From: Methylocystis echinoides
Lineage (GTDB): Bacteria; Pseudomonadota; Alphaproteobacteria; Rhizobiales; Beijerinckiaceae
Length of the DNA stretch: 64,000 nt
Assembly: GCF_027923385.1 (NCBI RefSeq)
Contig: NZ_BSEC01000001.1
Span: 2,306,501 to 2,370,500 of the forward strand
Direction of reading: 5' to 3'
In this document: in pieces, positions 1-8,616 of the stretch
Numbering within the stretch: position 1 is the first letter of the stretch
Layout: each line of letters starts with the position of its first letter
Made by a program: the position numbers and the translations under genes
The notes under the pieces: model-generated
Told to the model about the DNA's origin: nothing
The model's input: only the letters and a program-made list of their open reading frames with translations
Database searches by the model: none

Positions 1-475
1 CGCCAAATGGGGTCCGACGAGCGCCAATTGCTCGCCGATGCGGATCGTTTTCGTCCGCTCGCAGGAGGCCAAGCAGCGGCTCGCGCCGGCCATGTCCGCC
101 GGCAATCTCGCAAAGACCATGGCCGCGCCGGCGACGGCGATCATCGGCTACGATCTCGACTTCCCGGATCTGCTCCCGCAGCTCTACCCCGCGACCGACG
201 CCCGCTCGTGGTTCGCCGGAAATGACGCGCTGATCGAGGAAACGGCGTTTCGCAACGGCACACTTCAGGCGGGCTATTTCCTTCTCGCCCTGCGCGCCGT
301 CGGGCTCGACGCCGGGCCGATGAGCGGCTTCGACAAGGCGACGGTGGACGCCGAGTTTTTCAAAAACACGCGCATCAGATCGAATTTCCTGATCAATATC
401 GGCTATGGCGACGTCGCGCAGCTTTACCCGCGCGGCCCGCGCCTCGCCTTCGAGGACATGGCCAAAATCCTGTGA
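1..475 (+). CDS. RutE/HadB-like nitroreductase, 5' end outside window
   Basis: C-terminal 157 or so residues of an FMN nitroreductase of the RutE (3-hydroxypropanoate dehydrogenase / malonic semialdehyde reductase) subfamily. The frame is open from base 2, so the start codon lies upstream of the window. Subfamily landmarks seen are [11 protein letters not shown] near the left edge, [15 protein letters not shown], and the closing GYGD and [12 protein letters not shown]. Family members reduce malonic semialdehyde to 3-hydroxypropionate with NAD(P)H, for example in the Rut pyrimidine pathway. No other rut gene is visible here, so the substrate is uncertain. The next gene starts 7 bases downstream on the same strand, suggesting co-transcription. 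Confidence 0.85.
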   Translation, partial: AKWGPTSANCSPMRIVFVRSQEAKQRLAPAMSAGNLAKTMAAPATAIIGYDLDFPDLLPQLYPATDARSWFAGNDALIEETAFRNGTLQAGYFLLALRAVGLDAGPMSGFDKATVDAEFFKNTRIRSNFLINIGYGDVAQLYPRGPRLAFEDMAKIL

Positions 476-482
476 GGCTGTC

Positions 483-872
483 ATGACGCTGCGAATCATC
501 CCCGAGCGATACCTTCCGCATGTGCAGGGCCTGCTGCGGATCGCGACCGCGCTGCTGTTTTTGCAGCACGGAACCGCGAAGCTCTTCGGCGTGCCGCATG
601 TCGACATGTTCAACGGGCTGAAGCTGTTCTCGCTGCTCGGCGTCGGCGGCGCGATCGAACTCGTGGGCGGCGCGCTGTTGCTCATCGGCCTGTTCACGCG
701 GCCAGTCGCCTTCATCCTGTCGGGCGAGATGGCGGTGGCCTATTTCGGATTTCACGCCTTTCAGAACTTCTGGCCGATCCTGAACAAGGGCGAACTCGCC
801 GCGCTCTACTGCTTCGTTTTTCTCTTCTTCGCCGTCGCCGGCCCCGGGAAATTCGCGGTCGACCGCGCCTGA
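483..872 (+). CDS. DoxX family membrane protein
   Basis: About 129 residues with four hydrophobic segments. It carries the DoxX-family pattern near the N-terminus (LLRIATALLFLQHGTAKLF) and GGAIELVGGALLLIGLFTRP in the second and third helices. I start it at ATG 483; an earlier in-frame ATG at 405 overlaps the upstream gene and reads non-DoxX sequence. DoxX proteins are small inner-membrane proteins; some are linked to thiosulfate:quinone oxidoreductase or redox stress, but most members have no proven role. It follows the nitroreductase by 7 bases, so a shared redox transcript is plausible. Confidence 0.85.
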   Translation: MTLRIIPERYLPHVQGLLRIATALLFLQHGTAKLFGVPHVDMFNGLKLFSLLGVGGAIELVGGALLLIGLFTRPVAFILSGEMAVAYFGFHAFQNFWPILNKGELAALYCFVFLFFAVAGPGKFAVDRA

Positions 873-930
873 TCCTCATGCTGCGACGCACCCTCGCATT
901 CCGCCGCAAGCGTGATCCGGGCCAACTCTA

Positions 931-958
931 TTGACAATAGGGGCGCGGGACCTATTCC
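931..958 (+). promoter_or_regulatory. Sigma70-like promoter of pgsA
   Basis: TTGACA at 931-936 and TATTCC at 953-958 are separated by 16 bases. The -10 ends only 9 bases before the pgsA ATG (968), and no Shine-Dalgarno sequence lies between them. If the promoter is used, the transcript would be leaderless or nearly so. Confidence 0.45.
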
Positions 959-967
959 CTTGCGTGC

Positions 968-1576
968 ATGACCGAGACCGCCGTCACAACCAAGCGCCGT
1001 TCCCATGCCCTGGCGCTGCCCAATATCCTCACCTATGGGCGGTGCGTCGCCGTCCCGGTGGTGGCGGGGCTTTTGATCGAGTCCAGCGAGGATTGGGCGC
1101 GCTGGACGGCGCTCGGGGTCTATACGGCGGCCGCCGTCACGGATTTTCTCGACGGCTATCTGGCGCGCGCCTGGCAGCAGCAGTCGCCGATCGGCCGCAT
1201 GCTCGATCCGATCGCGGATAAATTGCTCGTCGCCGCAACGATTCTCGCCGTGGTCGCCAATCAGACGCTCGTCGGCTGGACGCTCTGGGCCGCAATCATC
1301 ATCCTCTGCCGCGAGATCCTCGTTTCCGGCCTGCGCGAATATCTGGCCGAGCTCAAGGTGCGCCTGCCGGTCTCGACCATCGCCAAGTGGAAGACCGCGT
1401 TTCAGCTCGTATCGCTCGGTTTCTTCATCGCCGGTCCGGCGGGCGAAGCGGTTCTGCCCGGCGCCGTGAAGATCGGCTCGGCGATGCTCTGGGTCGCGGC
1501 GGTTCTCACGCTCTACACCGGCGCGGATTACATGCAGGCGGCGTTCGCGCATTTCGGGGAAGACGACGCGTCATGA
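968..1576 (+). CDS. pgsA: CDP-diacylglycerol--glycerol-3-phosphate 3-phosphatidyltransferase
   Basis: A 202-residue integral membrane enzyme that makes phosphatidylglycerophosphate from CDP-diacylglycerol and glycerol-3-phosphate, the committed step to phosphatidylglycerol and cardiolipin. The CDP-alcohol phosphotransferase signature D-x2-D-G-x2-A-R-x8-G-x3-D-x3-D is complete at about residues 59-84 (TDFLDGYLAR ... GRMLDPIAD). Hydrophobic helices flank it and the length is typical. The moaD ATG overlaps its stop codon, so pgsA, moaD and moaE look like one translationally coupled operon. Confidence 0.95.
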   Translation: MTETAVTTKRRSHALALPNILTYGRCVAVPVVAGLLIESSEDWARWTALGVYTAAAVTDFLDGYLARAWQQQSPIGRMLDPIADKLLVAATILAVVANQTLVGWTLWAAIIILCREILVSGLREYLAELKVRLPVSTIAKWKTAFQLVSLGFFIAGPAGEAVLPGAVKIGSAMLWVAAVLTLYTGADYMQAAFAHFGEDDAS

Positions 1577-1824
1577 AGGCGGTGTATTTCGCCTGGGTTC
1601 GGGAGCGCATCGGCGTCTCCGAGGAGGAGATCGATCCGCCGCGCGAGGTCGAGACCGTGCGCCAGCTCGTCGACTGGCTGTCGGCGCGCGGAGAGGGCTA
1701 CGCCGCCGCTTTCGCCAATCCGAAGACGATCCGCGCGGCCATTGACAAGACCCACGCCGCGCCGGATGCGCCGATCGGCGCCGCGCGCGAGATCGCCTTC
1801 TTCCCGCCGATGACGGGCGGATGA
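1573..1824 (+). CDS. moaD: Molybdopterin synthase small subunit MoaD
   Basis: An 83-residue ubiquitin-fold protein ending in Gly-Gly (PPMTGG), the C-terminus that is thiocarboxylated by MoeB and delivers sulfur to precursor Z in molybdopterin synthesis. N-terminal MKAVYFAWVRERIG and the central FANPKTIR / PIGAAREIAFFPP pattern match MoaD. ATG 1573 overlaps the pgsA stop as ATGA, and its own stop overlaps the moaE start the same way, which supports this start over longer frames that read into pgsA. It should form a heterotetramer with MoaE. Confidence 0.93.
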   Translation: MKAVYFAWVRERIGVSEEEIDPPREVETVRQLVDWLSARGEGYAAAFANPKTIRAAIDKTHAAPDAPIGAAREIAFFPPMTGG

Positions 1825-2285
1825 GCGTCGAGGCCACGATCCGCGTCCAGGCGGCGGATTTCGACGCCGCGCAGGAAGAGGCGCTGCTGACGCAGGGACG
1901 CCGCGACGTCGGCGCCCTTGTCGCCTTCACCGGCCTGTGCCGCGACGACGACGGCGCCCTCGCGGCGCTCGAACTCGAGCATTATCCCGGCATGGCGGAA
2001 GAGGAGATCGGCCGCGTCGCGCGCGACGCGCTGGCCCGCTGGCCGCTGACCGGTCTGACCGTCATCCATCGCCATGGGCTGATCCGGCCGGGCGAGCGCA
2101 TCGTTCTCGTGGTCGCGGCGGCGCGTCACCGTGGCGAGGCTTTCGCCGCGGCCGAGTTCATGATGGATTATCTCAAGACCCGCGCGCCCTTCTGGAAGAA
2201 GGAGCGCCGGGTGGATGGGACGGACGGCGGCTGGGTCGCGGCGAAGGACGCCGATGACTCGGCGGCTGCGCGCTGGGAAAGTTGA
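1821..2285 (+). CDS. moaE: Molybdopterin synthase catalytic subunit MoaE
   Basis: 154 residues, normal for MoaE. Recognised by GALVAFTGLCRDDD near residue 35, LELEHYPGMAEEEI, the HRHG segment, and the C-terminal catalytic lysine region EFMMDYLKTRAPFWKKE. MoaE uses the MoaD thiocarboxylate to convert precursor Z into molybdopterin in the cytoplasm. The start codon overlaps the moaD stop (ATGA). mobA, the guanylyltransferase for bis-MGD cofactor, lies separately near 8 kb. Confidence 0.95.
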   Translation: MSVEATIRVQAADFDAAQEEALLTQGRRDVGALVAFTGLCRDDDGALAALELEHYPGMAEEEIGRVARDALARWPLTGLTVIHRHGLIRPGERIVLVVAAARHRGEAFAAAEFMMDYLKTRAPFWKKERRVDGTDGGWVAAKDADDSAAARWES

Positions 2286-2330
2286 TAAAACTCGGACTGT
2301 CCTCTTGCAAGACTGCGCAACTGAGCGAGA

Positions 2331-4417
2331 ATGGAGAAAGTCGCTCGAGTGGACGCGATGCAGAAGTCATCTGAGGCGCTGGCCGGATCGAGTGCTGTCG
2401 GCGGTCGTGTCGCGGCGTCGGAGAGTCAGGCCGCGCGGCAGGCTGAAAATTTCGCGCGCGCTCAGGAACTCGGCCAGATTGGCTGGTGGCGTCTCGATAC
2501 GGCGCTCGACGTTCTGACCTGGTCGGAAGAGAACTATCGGATATTCGGCGCGCCTTGCGGCGCACCGCAAAGCTACCAGACTTTTCTGGAGCATGTGCAT
2601 CCCGACGACCGCGGGGCGGTGGATGAGAGCTGGGCCGCAGCGCTGGCAGGCGCGCCCTACGACATCGAACACCGCATCATCGCCAATGGCGCGGTGAAAT
2701 GGGTCCGGGAAAAAGCCGTTCTCGAATTCGACGGGAAGGGGGTTCTGCTCGGCGCCTTTGGAATCACGCAGGACATCACCGAGCAGAAAAGGTCGAGCAC
2801 GCGCTGCAATGGAGCGTGCGCCGGAACGAACTTCTGACCAAGACGGCGGCGCGGCTTCTCGAATCCAGCGACGCCCAGATGATCGTCGAGCAGCTTTGCG
2901 CCGAGGTCATGACGTTTCTCGACTGCGAGCTGTTCTTCAATTTCGTCGCCGACGACGACGCCCCGCGCTTGCGGCTGAACGCCTGCGCGGGAGTTTCCAG
3001 GGAAATCGCCGAGCAGATCGAATGGCTCGACTTCGGCGTCGCCGTCTGCGGCTGTGTCGCACGCGACCGGGAGCGCATCATCGCCGAAAGCATTTCCAGC
3101 GTCGAGGACGAGCGCACAACACTCATTCGCGGCTTTGGGGTCGAGGCCTATTGCTGCCATCCGCTGATGGCGCAGGGCAAACTGCTCGGCACCCTGTCCT
3201 TCGGCTCCAGATCGCGCCCGACCTTCCGCGACGAGGAGGTCGAGGTCATGCAGGCGGTGAGTAATCTCCTCGCCATGGCGATGGCGCGGCTCAAGATGGA
3301 GCAGGCGCTGCGCGAGGCCGACCGGCGGAAGGATGAGTTTCTGGCGACGCTGGCCCATGAGCTGCGCAATCCGCTCGCGCCCATTCGCAGCGGACTGCAG
3401 GTTCTCAAATCCGAGACCGCGCAGGGGCCGAAGGCGGCGCGCGTGCAGGAGATCATGGCGCGCCAGCTCGATCACGTCGTCAGGCTGGTGGACGATCTCA
3501 TGGAGGTCTCGCGCATCCGCAGCGGCAAGATCGCGTTGCGCCTGGAGCCGGTCGATCTCGCGGCGGTGATCGGACAGGCCGTCGAGTCCAGCCAGCCCTT
3601 TCTGGACGCCAATGGCGTTGCCATCTCCGTCGCGACGCCGGAGGCGCCGCTTTACGTGGAGGGAGACCCGGTGCGCCTGGCGCAGGTGGTCAGCAATCTT
3701 CTCAACAATGCGGGAAAATATACAGAGCCCGGCGGACGGGTCGACATCACGCTGGATCATTCGGACGGCTGGGCGACGCTGAGCGTCGCCGACACCGGAG
3801 TGGGCATCCCGACGGATCTGCTGCCCCAAGTGTTCGACCTCTTCGCGCAGGTCGACCGCAATCTGGGACGCGCCCAGGGCGGTCTCGGCATCGGCCTCGC
3901 GCTGGTGCGCAAACTCGTGGCGCTGCACGGCGGAGAGGTAACGGCGCAGAGCGCGGGGCAGGGCCACGGCTCCCGATTCACCGTGCGTCTGCCTGTGACA
4001 GACGCCATCCCCGCCGGGACGACCAACGCGTCTGTCTCGTCAAACGAGCGGACCGGGCAGCGCGTCCTCGTCATTGACGATAATCGCGACGCGGCGGCCA
4101 GCATGTCCATGCTGCTTGAAACAATGGGGGCCGACGCACGCGTCGCCGGCGACGGCGAGACCGGCGTGGCGGTCTTCGAGACATTCCACCCCGCGCTCGT
4201 CTTTCTGGACCTCGGCATGCCGGGCATGGACGGGTTCGAGACCGCGCGCCGCCTGCGCGCCACGCCGGCGGGCCGGGCGGCCACCCTAGTGGCGCTGACC
4301 GGATGGGGAGGAGAATACACGCGGGCGCGGACGAAAGCGGCCGGTTTCGATTTGCATCTGACCAAGCCGGCCTCCGTCGAGGATGTCCGCAGGGTGCTGG
4401 CGTGCGGGCAGGGGTGA
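2331..4417 (+). pseudogene. Hybrid histidine kinase (PAS-GAF-HisKA-HATPase-REC), interrupted by a -1 shift near 2790
   Basis: Frame one (2331-2837) encodes a PAS domain ending with ITQDITEQK. Frame two, open to 4417, continues with VEHALQW, a GAF domain, HisKA with the phospho-acceptor H-box LAHELRNPLAPIRS, HATPase_c boxes (NNAGKY, DTGVGIP, GGLGIGLALVRKL) and a C-terminal receiver with VIDDNRD and phospho-Asp FLDLGMPGMDG. The frames join at the AAAA run 2787-2790: one extra A restores a single protein of about 695 residues. No partner regulator or DNA-binding output is adjacent. The break could be a sequencing error, a real inactivating indel or recoding. Domain calls are firm; functional state is unknown. 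Confidence 0.8.
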
Positions 4418-4442
4418 CCGGGCAGGCCCCGGCCCGATCCGC

Positions 4443-5018
4443 TCAGAGCAACTGGGCCGGCGCGATCAGCGACACCACCCACGCATGCAGCGCGCCCGTC
4501 GACACGGTGAGAAACAGCGTCACCAGCGTGAAGACATCGAGATTGTCCTTTGGCACCCGCATCATGCGGGTGAGGCCGAGCGAAAAGACGTAGATCCCGT
4601 AAAATCCCAGTACGTCGAGGAAGCGCAGGCCCGGCACGAGTCCGAAAGCGGCCGCGAGCCAGGCTGGCGTGTAGGAGTATGCCGCCAGCGTCAGCGCCCG
4701 GCGGTCGTCGCTCTTGCCGTCGAACCAGGGCGCCGCCATCGAAATGACGAAGGCGACGAGATAGAGCGCTGGCAGGCTCAGCGCATATTGCACCACGGCG
4801 CGAAACAGGCCGGCGCCGAAGGTCGGGTGCAGACCATGCGTCCCGAACAGCCAGGAGCCGAGGAAACTCGCGAAGGGCGGGATGGCCGCGAGAAGGGCGA
4901 TATAGCGGCGGTAGAGATCCAGCTCGGAGAGTCGCTCGGTCTCGATGATCTCCCACTCTTTCCCGGGCGCCAGGATCAGGCCTTTGACCCGGGAGATCAC
5001 ATCCTTCAGATCGTTCAT
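4443..5018 (-). CDS. YIP1 family inner-membrane protein
   Basis: About 191 residues read from ATG 5018 (MNDLKDVISRVKGLILAPG); an upstream ATG at 5045 would add nine residues. The N-terminal LILAPGKEWEIIE and five hydrophobic helices, with PALYLVAFVISMAAP and YTPAWLAAAFGLVP, match the bacterial Yip1/DUF1282 family. Function is unknown in bacteria. It converges tail-to-tail with the histidine kinase, 25 bases apart, and is divergent from the next gene. Confidence 0.75.
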   Translation of the reverse strand: MNDLKDVISRVKGLILAPGKEWEIIETERLSELDLYRRYIALLAAIPPFASFLGSWLFGTHGLHPTFGAGLFRAVVQYALSLPALYLVAFVISMAAPWFDGKSDDRRALTLAAYSYTPAWLAAAFGLVPGLRFLDVLGFYGIYVFSLGLTRMMRVPKDNLDVFTLVTLFLTVSTGALHAWVVSLIAPAQLL

Positions 5019-5163
5019 GGCGGTCCTATCCTCGAATGGAGCCAAACCCCTGACTCTCGGGCCTTGGCGCTTGCTCCCGGCGTCCTTACATGCGAGGGAG
5101 TGGGCAGGCCAGTAGCGGCCCCGCTGTCAAAGCTCGACGCACACGTCTAACGCGATAGGCTGC

Positions 5164-6162
5164 ATGAGAAAACTGGCAGAATTTTTTTGGCCCGTCGTCG
5201 GCCTCGCCGCGGTTATCGGCTCCTTCTACCTGCTCTATCACGAGTTTCAGGGCGAGTCGGTGGGAACCGAAGTCTGGGCCAATCTCAAGGCCATCCCGCC
5301 CTCCGACTATTTCTTCGCGGCGCTCTCCACGCTTGTCGCCTATGCGGCGCTCGCCTGGTACGACCGCATCGCGCTGCTGCATCTGGGGGTGAAGCACATC
5401 TCCTGGATGTTCATCTCGATGTGCTCCTTCACCACTTACGCGCTCTCCCACAATATCGGCGCGAGCGTGTTTTCGGGCGCCATGGTGCGCTATCGCGCCT
5501 ATTCCACCAAGGGTCTGACGGCGACGCAGGTCGCCGCGCTGGTGGTTCTGTGCTCCTATACTTTTGCTTTCGGCAATGTGCTGCTGGGCGGTCTGCTGCT
5601 CACCTGGGACCCGACGATGATGCAGCGTCTCGCCGGCTTCCTGCCCGACATCTTCACGCATCCGCATACGGCGCGCGTGGTCGGGCTGCTGTGTCTGGGC
5701 TTCGTGGCGGTCTATGTCGCCGGCTCGCTGATGCACTTCCGGCCGTTCCGCTTCGGCCGGTTCGAGATTCTCTATCCGCGCCCCGACATCATGGTGCGCC
5801 AGCTCTTCGCGGCGCCGCTTGAACTCATCGGCGCGGCGGGCATCATCTATTTCGCGCTGCCGGAGCAGGGCAACCCCGGCTATATCATCGTGCTGGGCGC
5901 CTTCCTTCTGTCCTTCTCGGCGGCGCTGGTGTCGCATGCGCCGGGCGGGCTCGGCGTGTTCGAGCTCGTCTTCATCAATCTGATGCCGGAAGTGCCGCGC
6001 CTTCAGGTGCTGGCGGCGCTGCTCGTGTGGCGCCTGTTCTATCTGATCATCCCGCTGCTGGCGGCGCTGGTCGTGGTGGCGCTGTTCGAGCGCAAGAAAC
6101 TCGTCGAGAAATTGCGCGCGGCGGTGCACAGCGACGCGGACGGCCCGCCGCCCGTTCAATAA
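5164..6162 (+). CDS. UPF0104 / YbhN-like (LPG synthase TM-like) membrane protein
   Basis: 332 residues with about eight hydrophobic helices. It resembles the flippase half of MprF: YDRIALLHLG, SMCSFTTYALSHNIGASVFSGAMVRYR and the conserved APGGLGVFELVF near the C-terminus. The C-terminal aminoacyl-transferase domain of full MprF is absent, so lysyl-PG synthesis is not implied. Family roles are in lipid or lipid-linked precursor handling in the inner membrane and are not resolved for this type. ATG 5164 gives a short charged N-terminus before helix one. A strong hairpin follows the stop. Confidence 0.8.
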   Translation: MRKLAEFFWPVVGLAAVIGSFYLLYHEFQGESVGTEVWANLKAIPPSDYFFAALSTLVAYAALAWYDRIALLHLGVKHISWMFISMCSFTTYALSHNIGASVFSGAMVRYRAYSTKGLTATQVAALVVLCSYTFAFGNVLLGGLLLTWDPTMMQRLAGFLPDIFTHPHTARVVGLLCLGFVAVYVAGSLMHFRPFRFGRFEILYPRPDIMVRQLFAAPLELIGAAGIIYFALPEQGNPGYIIVLGAFLLSFSAALVSHAPGGLGVFELVFINLMPEVPRLQVLAALLVWRLFYLIIPLLAALVVVALFERKKLVEKLRAAVHSDADGPPPVQ

Positions 6163-6189
6163 ACTACCCCCGTCAATCAACGCACGCAC

Positions 6190-6233
6190 AGCGAAGCGAT
6201 CCAGGGCTCATTACGGCTCTGGATCGCTTCGCT
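6190..6233. terminator. Long hairpin between convergent genes
   Basis: A perfect 15-bp inverted repeat, AGCGAAGCGATCCAG at 6190-6204 and CTGGATCGCTTCGCT at 6219-6233, with inner pairs extending the stem. It sits between the convergent UPF0104 and sciP genes and probably ends both transcripts. No strong T-tract follows. Confidence 0.6.
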
Positions 6234-6260
6234 GCTTTCACAATGACAGGATTGGGGCTT

Positions 6261-6536
6261 TTAAATCCGGTATTGCTGAAGACGGGTCGTGCGCAGGCCA
6301 GCCAGTCCGTGCTGATCGATCGACATCTGCCAGCTCAGGAATTCGTCGACCGTGAGGGTGTAGCGGGTGCATGCCTCGTCGAGCGAGAGAAGCCCGCCGC
6401 GCACGGCGGCGACGACCTCGGCCTTTCGACGGATGACCCAGCGCTTCGTTGTGGGCGGGGGAAGGTCGGCGATGGTCAGCGGACTGCCGTCCGGCCCGAT
6501 CACATATTTGACACGCGGGCGATGCGTCTCGCTCAT
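6261..6536 (-). CDS. sciP: CtrA inhibitor SciP (DUF1153)
   Basis: 91 residues, nearly the whole family consensus: RPRVKYVIGPDGSPLTIADLP, TKRWVIRRKAEVVAAVRGGL, LSLDEACTRY, and FLSWQ with a C-terminal HGLAGLRTTRLQQYR. In Caulobacter SciP is a helix-turn-helix protein that binds CtrA and blocks transcription of CtrA-activated promoters, timing the cell cycle; it is itself under CtrA control. Two near-consensus CtrA boxes lie 58-114 bases upstream of this start, matching that feedback. Presence of sciP places the organism in CtrA-containing Alphaproteobacteria. Confidence 0.95.
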   Translation of the reverse strand: MSETHRPRVKYVIGPDGSPLTIADLPPPTTKRWVIRRKAEVVAAVRGGLLSLDEACTRYTLTVDEFLSWQMSIDQHGLAGLRTTRLQQYRI

Positions 6537-6593
6537 TTCACGAACTCACAACTCGAACAATCACACTGTGGCGTCGTTATAGCGCAAGCCCTT

Positions 6594-6608
6594 TTAAAAT
6601 TTGCCTAA
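6594..6608. promoter_or_regulatory. CtrA-like box TTAA-N7-CTAA upstream of sciP
   Basis: TTAAAATTTGCCTAA matches the palindromic CtrA consensus TTAA-N7-TTAA at seven of eight positions, 58 bases upstream of the sciP start. Read on the sciP strand it is TTAG-N7-TTAA. Confidence 0.55.
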
Positions 6609-6635
6609 ACGGGTCTCGGCGCCGGGGCGGCGGAT

Positions 6636-6650
6636 TTAAAGCAAATTTTA
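6636..6650. promoter_or_regulatory. Second CtrA-like box upstream of sciP
   Basis: TTAAAGCAAATTTTA matches TTAA-N7-TTAA at seven of eight positions, with 27 bases between it and the first box. The pairing upstream of a known CtrA-regulon gene strengthens both calls. Confidence 0.5.
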
Positions 6651-6799
6651 GACTTTACCGCTCAAGCTCGAGTTCGCTGGCTGCGGATTCGTGTCGTTTT
6701 CGATCAAAAGCCGGTGTTCCCCGCGATATTTCGGCACATCTGACGCTTCCAGCCCGAAGCGGCCGTAAGGGTTGCTTTACGACGATGGCCGAAAGCGGG

Positions 6800-7525
6800 C
6801 TAAAATCGGGTTGTCAGTTCCGTGAGCCACGCAGGAGACGCGGCGACCAATTGCGCTTCGAGCGTCTTGTCGGCGCCGCTGACGATGGCGAGGCCGATGG
6901 CGAGAAAGATGAGCCCCATCGCCTGCTTCAGCCGCTTTCCCGCCGACAGCAGCGGCTCGCGCCAGCGCGCGAAAGCCTTGCGCGAGAAAAGGCCCAGAAG
7001 CAGCAGCGGCGCGGCCGCGCCGACTCCGAAGACGCCCATGGCGCCGGCGACGGCGGCGAGATTCTCGCCCCGGGAGGCGAGCACCGAGGCGGCGCCAAGC
7101 GTCGGCCCGACGCAGGGGCTCCAGACGGCGCCGAGCAGCAGGCCCACGCCGAACTGGCCGAAAAGCCCCGAACGCGCCGGCGCGCCGCCAAAGGCCGACG
7201 AAAGCCGGTCGCTCAGCGGCCCGCCGGCGGCCGCGACCCGCGCCTGAAGACCTGGAACGAGAAGAACGACGCCGAGCGCGATCATCACGGCGGCCGCCGC
7301 GTTGCGGAAAAACGCGTCGTCCAGTCCGATCGAAAAGCCCACCGTCGCCACGAACAGGCCGATGACGACGAAGGACAGGGCGACGCCGAGCGCGAGCAAA
7401 GCGGGCGCCCATTTATGTTCCGCCGCCGCCGCGCCGAGCACGAGGGGCAGCAGAGGCAGGACGCAGGGGGAGAGCGCGGACAGGAGCCCGGCGAGGAAGG
7501 CGAGGCCGAGCGTCGCCGCGCTCAT
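6800..7525 (-). CDS. ccdA: CcdA/DsbD-type thiol-disulfide transporter membrane protein
   Basis: 241 residues from ATG 7525 with six or so transmembrane helices. The paired redox-active cysteines are visible as SALSPCVLPLLPLVLG near the N-terminus and GAVWSPCVGPTLG in the middle, diagnostic for CcdA and the DsbD beta domain. It should move electrons from cytoplasmic thioredoxin across the inner membrane. The start lies 2 bases after the stop of the exported thioredoxin gene on the same strand, so the likely partner is encoded in the same operon. The 5' extension of the open frame belongs to the thioredoxin gene read out of frame. Confidence 0.9.
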   Translation of the reverse strand: MSAATLGLAFLAGLLSALSPCVLPLLPLVLGAAAAEHKWAPALLALGVALSFVVIGLFVATVGFSIGLDDAFFRNAAAAVMIALGVVLLVPGLQARVAAAGGPLSDRLSSAFGGAPARSGLFGQFGVGLLLGAVWSPCVGPTLGAASVLASRGENLAAVAGAMGVFGVGAAAPLLLLGLFSRKAFARWREPLLSAGKRLKQAMGLIFLAIGLAIVSGADKTLEAQLVAASPAWLTELTTRF

Positions 7526-7527
7526 CG

Positions 7528-7911
7528 TCACAACGCCTTGTTGAAGAGATCGGCGATCGGCTTCGCGCCGGTCTCGCCGACGGAGCGGCCGACTTCCTTG
7601 TCGCCTTTGAAGACGATGATCGTGCTCTGGCGGTTGGCCTTGAGCGCCTTCAGCGCCTCCTTCTGGCTGTCGAAATCGACGCGGAACGCCTCGACGCCCG
7701 CGAATTTCGGATCGGATTCGAGCTTCTGGACGATGGGCTCCTGCGCCTGGCAAGTCGGGCACCAGGGCGCGTAGACATGCACGACGATCGGCTTGCCGGC
7801 TCCCTGCGCCGCGGCGAAGGCCTCGGGCGTGAAAGGTTTCTCTGCCGCGGCGGCGGCGCCGAGCGAGGCGAGGAAGGCAAGCGAGGCGAGAAGTCCACGA
7901 CGAGACAGCAT
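7528..7911 (-). CDS. Exported thioredoxin-fold protein
   Basis: 127 residues. The N-terminus MLSRRGLLASLAFLASLGAA looks like an export signal, possibly Tat because of SRRGLL, ending at AAAE. The thioredoxin active site is APWCPTCQAQEP at about residues 49-60; TIIVFKGDKEVGRSVG is the usual strand and cis-loop region. It probably reduces periplasmic or cytochrome-c-maturation substrates, recharged by the CcdA protein encoded 2 bases downstream. The specific substrate cannot be read from sequence. Confidence 0.88.
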   Translation of the reverse strand: MLSRRGLLASLAFLASLGAAAAAEKPFTPEAFAAAQGAGKPIVVHVYAPWCPTCQAQEPIVQKLESDPKFAGVEAFRVDFDSQKEALKALKANRQSTIIVFKGDKEVGRSVGETGAKPIADLFNKAL

Positions 7912-7989
7912 GAAAGGCTCCTTTCGACAAAACGGCTAATTAGGTTAGATCGAAATTCGGGCGGCTTCCTGCAAGGGCGGTTGGATAAT

Positions 7990-8592
7990 ATGCGGCAATG
8001 TATGGGGGTGCTTCTGGCGGGCGGGCTGGCGCGGCGCATGGGCGGCGGCGACAAGCCGCTGCGTGAGATCGGCGGACGACCCATTCTGGCGCATGTCATC
8101 GAGCGGCTCGCCCCACAATGCGCCCGGCTCGTCATCAACGCCAATGGCGATCCGGCCCGCTTCGCCGATTTCGGCCTTCCGGTCGTCGCCGACGTCCCGC
8201 CCGATTTCGCCGGGCCGCTCGCCGGCGTTCTTGCGGGAATGGACGCCGCGCAGGGCGTCGACGACATCCTCAGCGCGCCGGCGGATACGCCCTTCCTGCC
8301 CGCCGATCTGGTCGAGCGGCTTTATTCGGCGCGCGCGCGGGCGGGGGCGGAGATCGCCGTCGCGGCGTCCGGCGACCGGGCGCATCACGCCGTGGCGCTC
8401 TGGCCGACACGGCTGCGCGAGGAGCTGCGCCGCGCGCTCCTGGAAGAGGATGAGCGGAAGGTGTCAGCCTTCATCGCGCGCTATCGCAATGTCGCCGTGG
8501 AATGGCCTGTCGAGCCGTTCGATCCGTTTTTCAACGTGAACCGGCCGGAGGATGTGGGGCTGGCGGAAGCGATTTTGGGCGCCGAAGGCTGA
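7990..8592 (+). CDS. mobA: Molybdenum cofactor guanylyltransferase MobA
   Basis: About 200 residues. The nucleotide-binding signature GVLLAGGLARRMGGGDKPL is at the N-terminus, with DVPPDFAGPLAGVLAGM, SAPADTPFLP (metal-binding Asp) and a C-terminal FFNVNRPEDV. MobA joins GMP from GTP to Mo-molybdopterin to form bis-MGD for DMSO-reductase-family enzymes. ATG 7990 is chosen; ATG 8002, just before the GVLLAGG strand, is an equally good alternative. It is divergent from the thioredoxin/ccdA operon across a 78-base gap. Confidence 0.93.
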   Translation: MRQCMGVLLAGGLARRMGGGDKPLREIGGRPILAHVIERLAPQCARLVINANGDPARFADFGLPVVADVPPDFAGPLAGVLAGMDAAQGVDDILSAPADTPFLPADLVERLYSARARAGAEIAVAASGDRAHHAVALWPTRLREELRRALLEEDERKVSAFIARYRNVAVEWPVEPFDPFFNVNRPEDVGLAEAILGAEG

Positions 8593-8616
8593 AACGCGGG
8601 AGAGGGGGCCGCGCGG

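Noticed and set aside
2781..2795. Programmed -1 frameshift in the histidine kinase
   Set aside because: No canonical slippery heptamer, no clear downstream stem-loop and no upstream ribosome-like stimulator; an indel or sequencing error is simpler.
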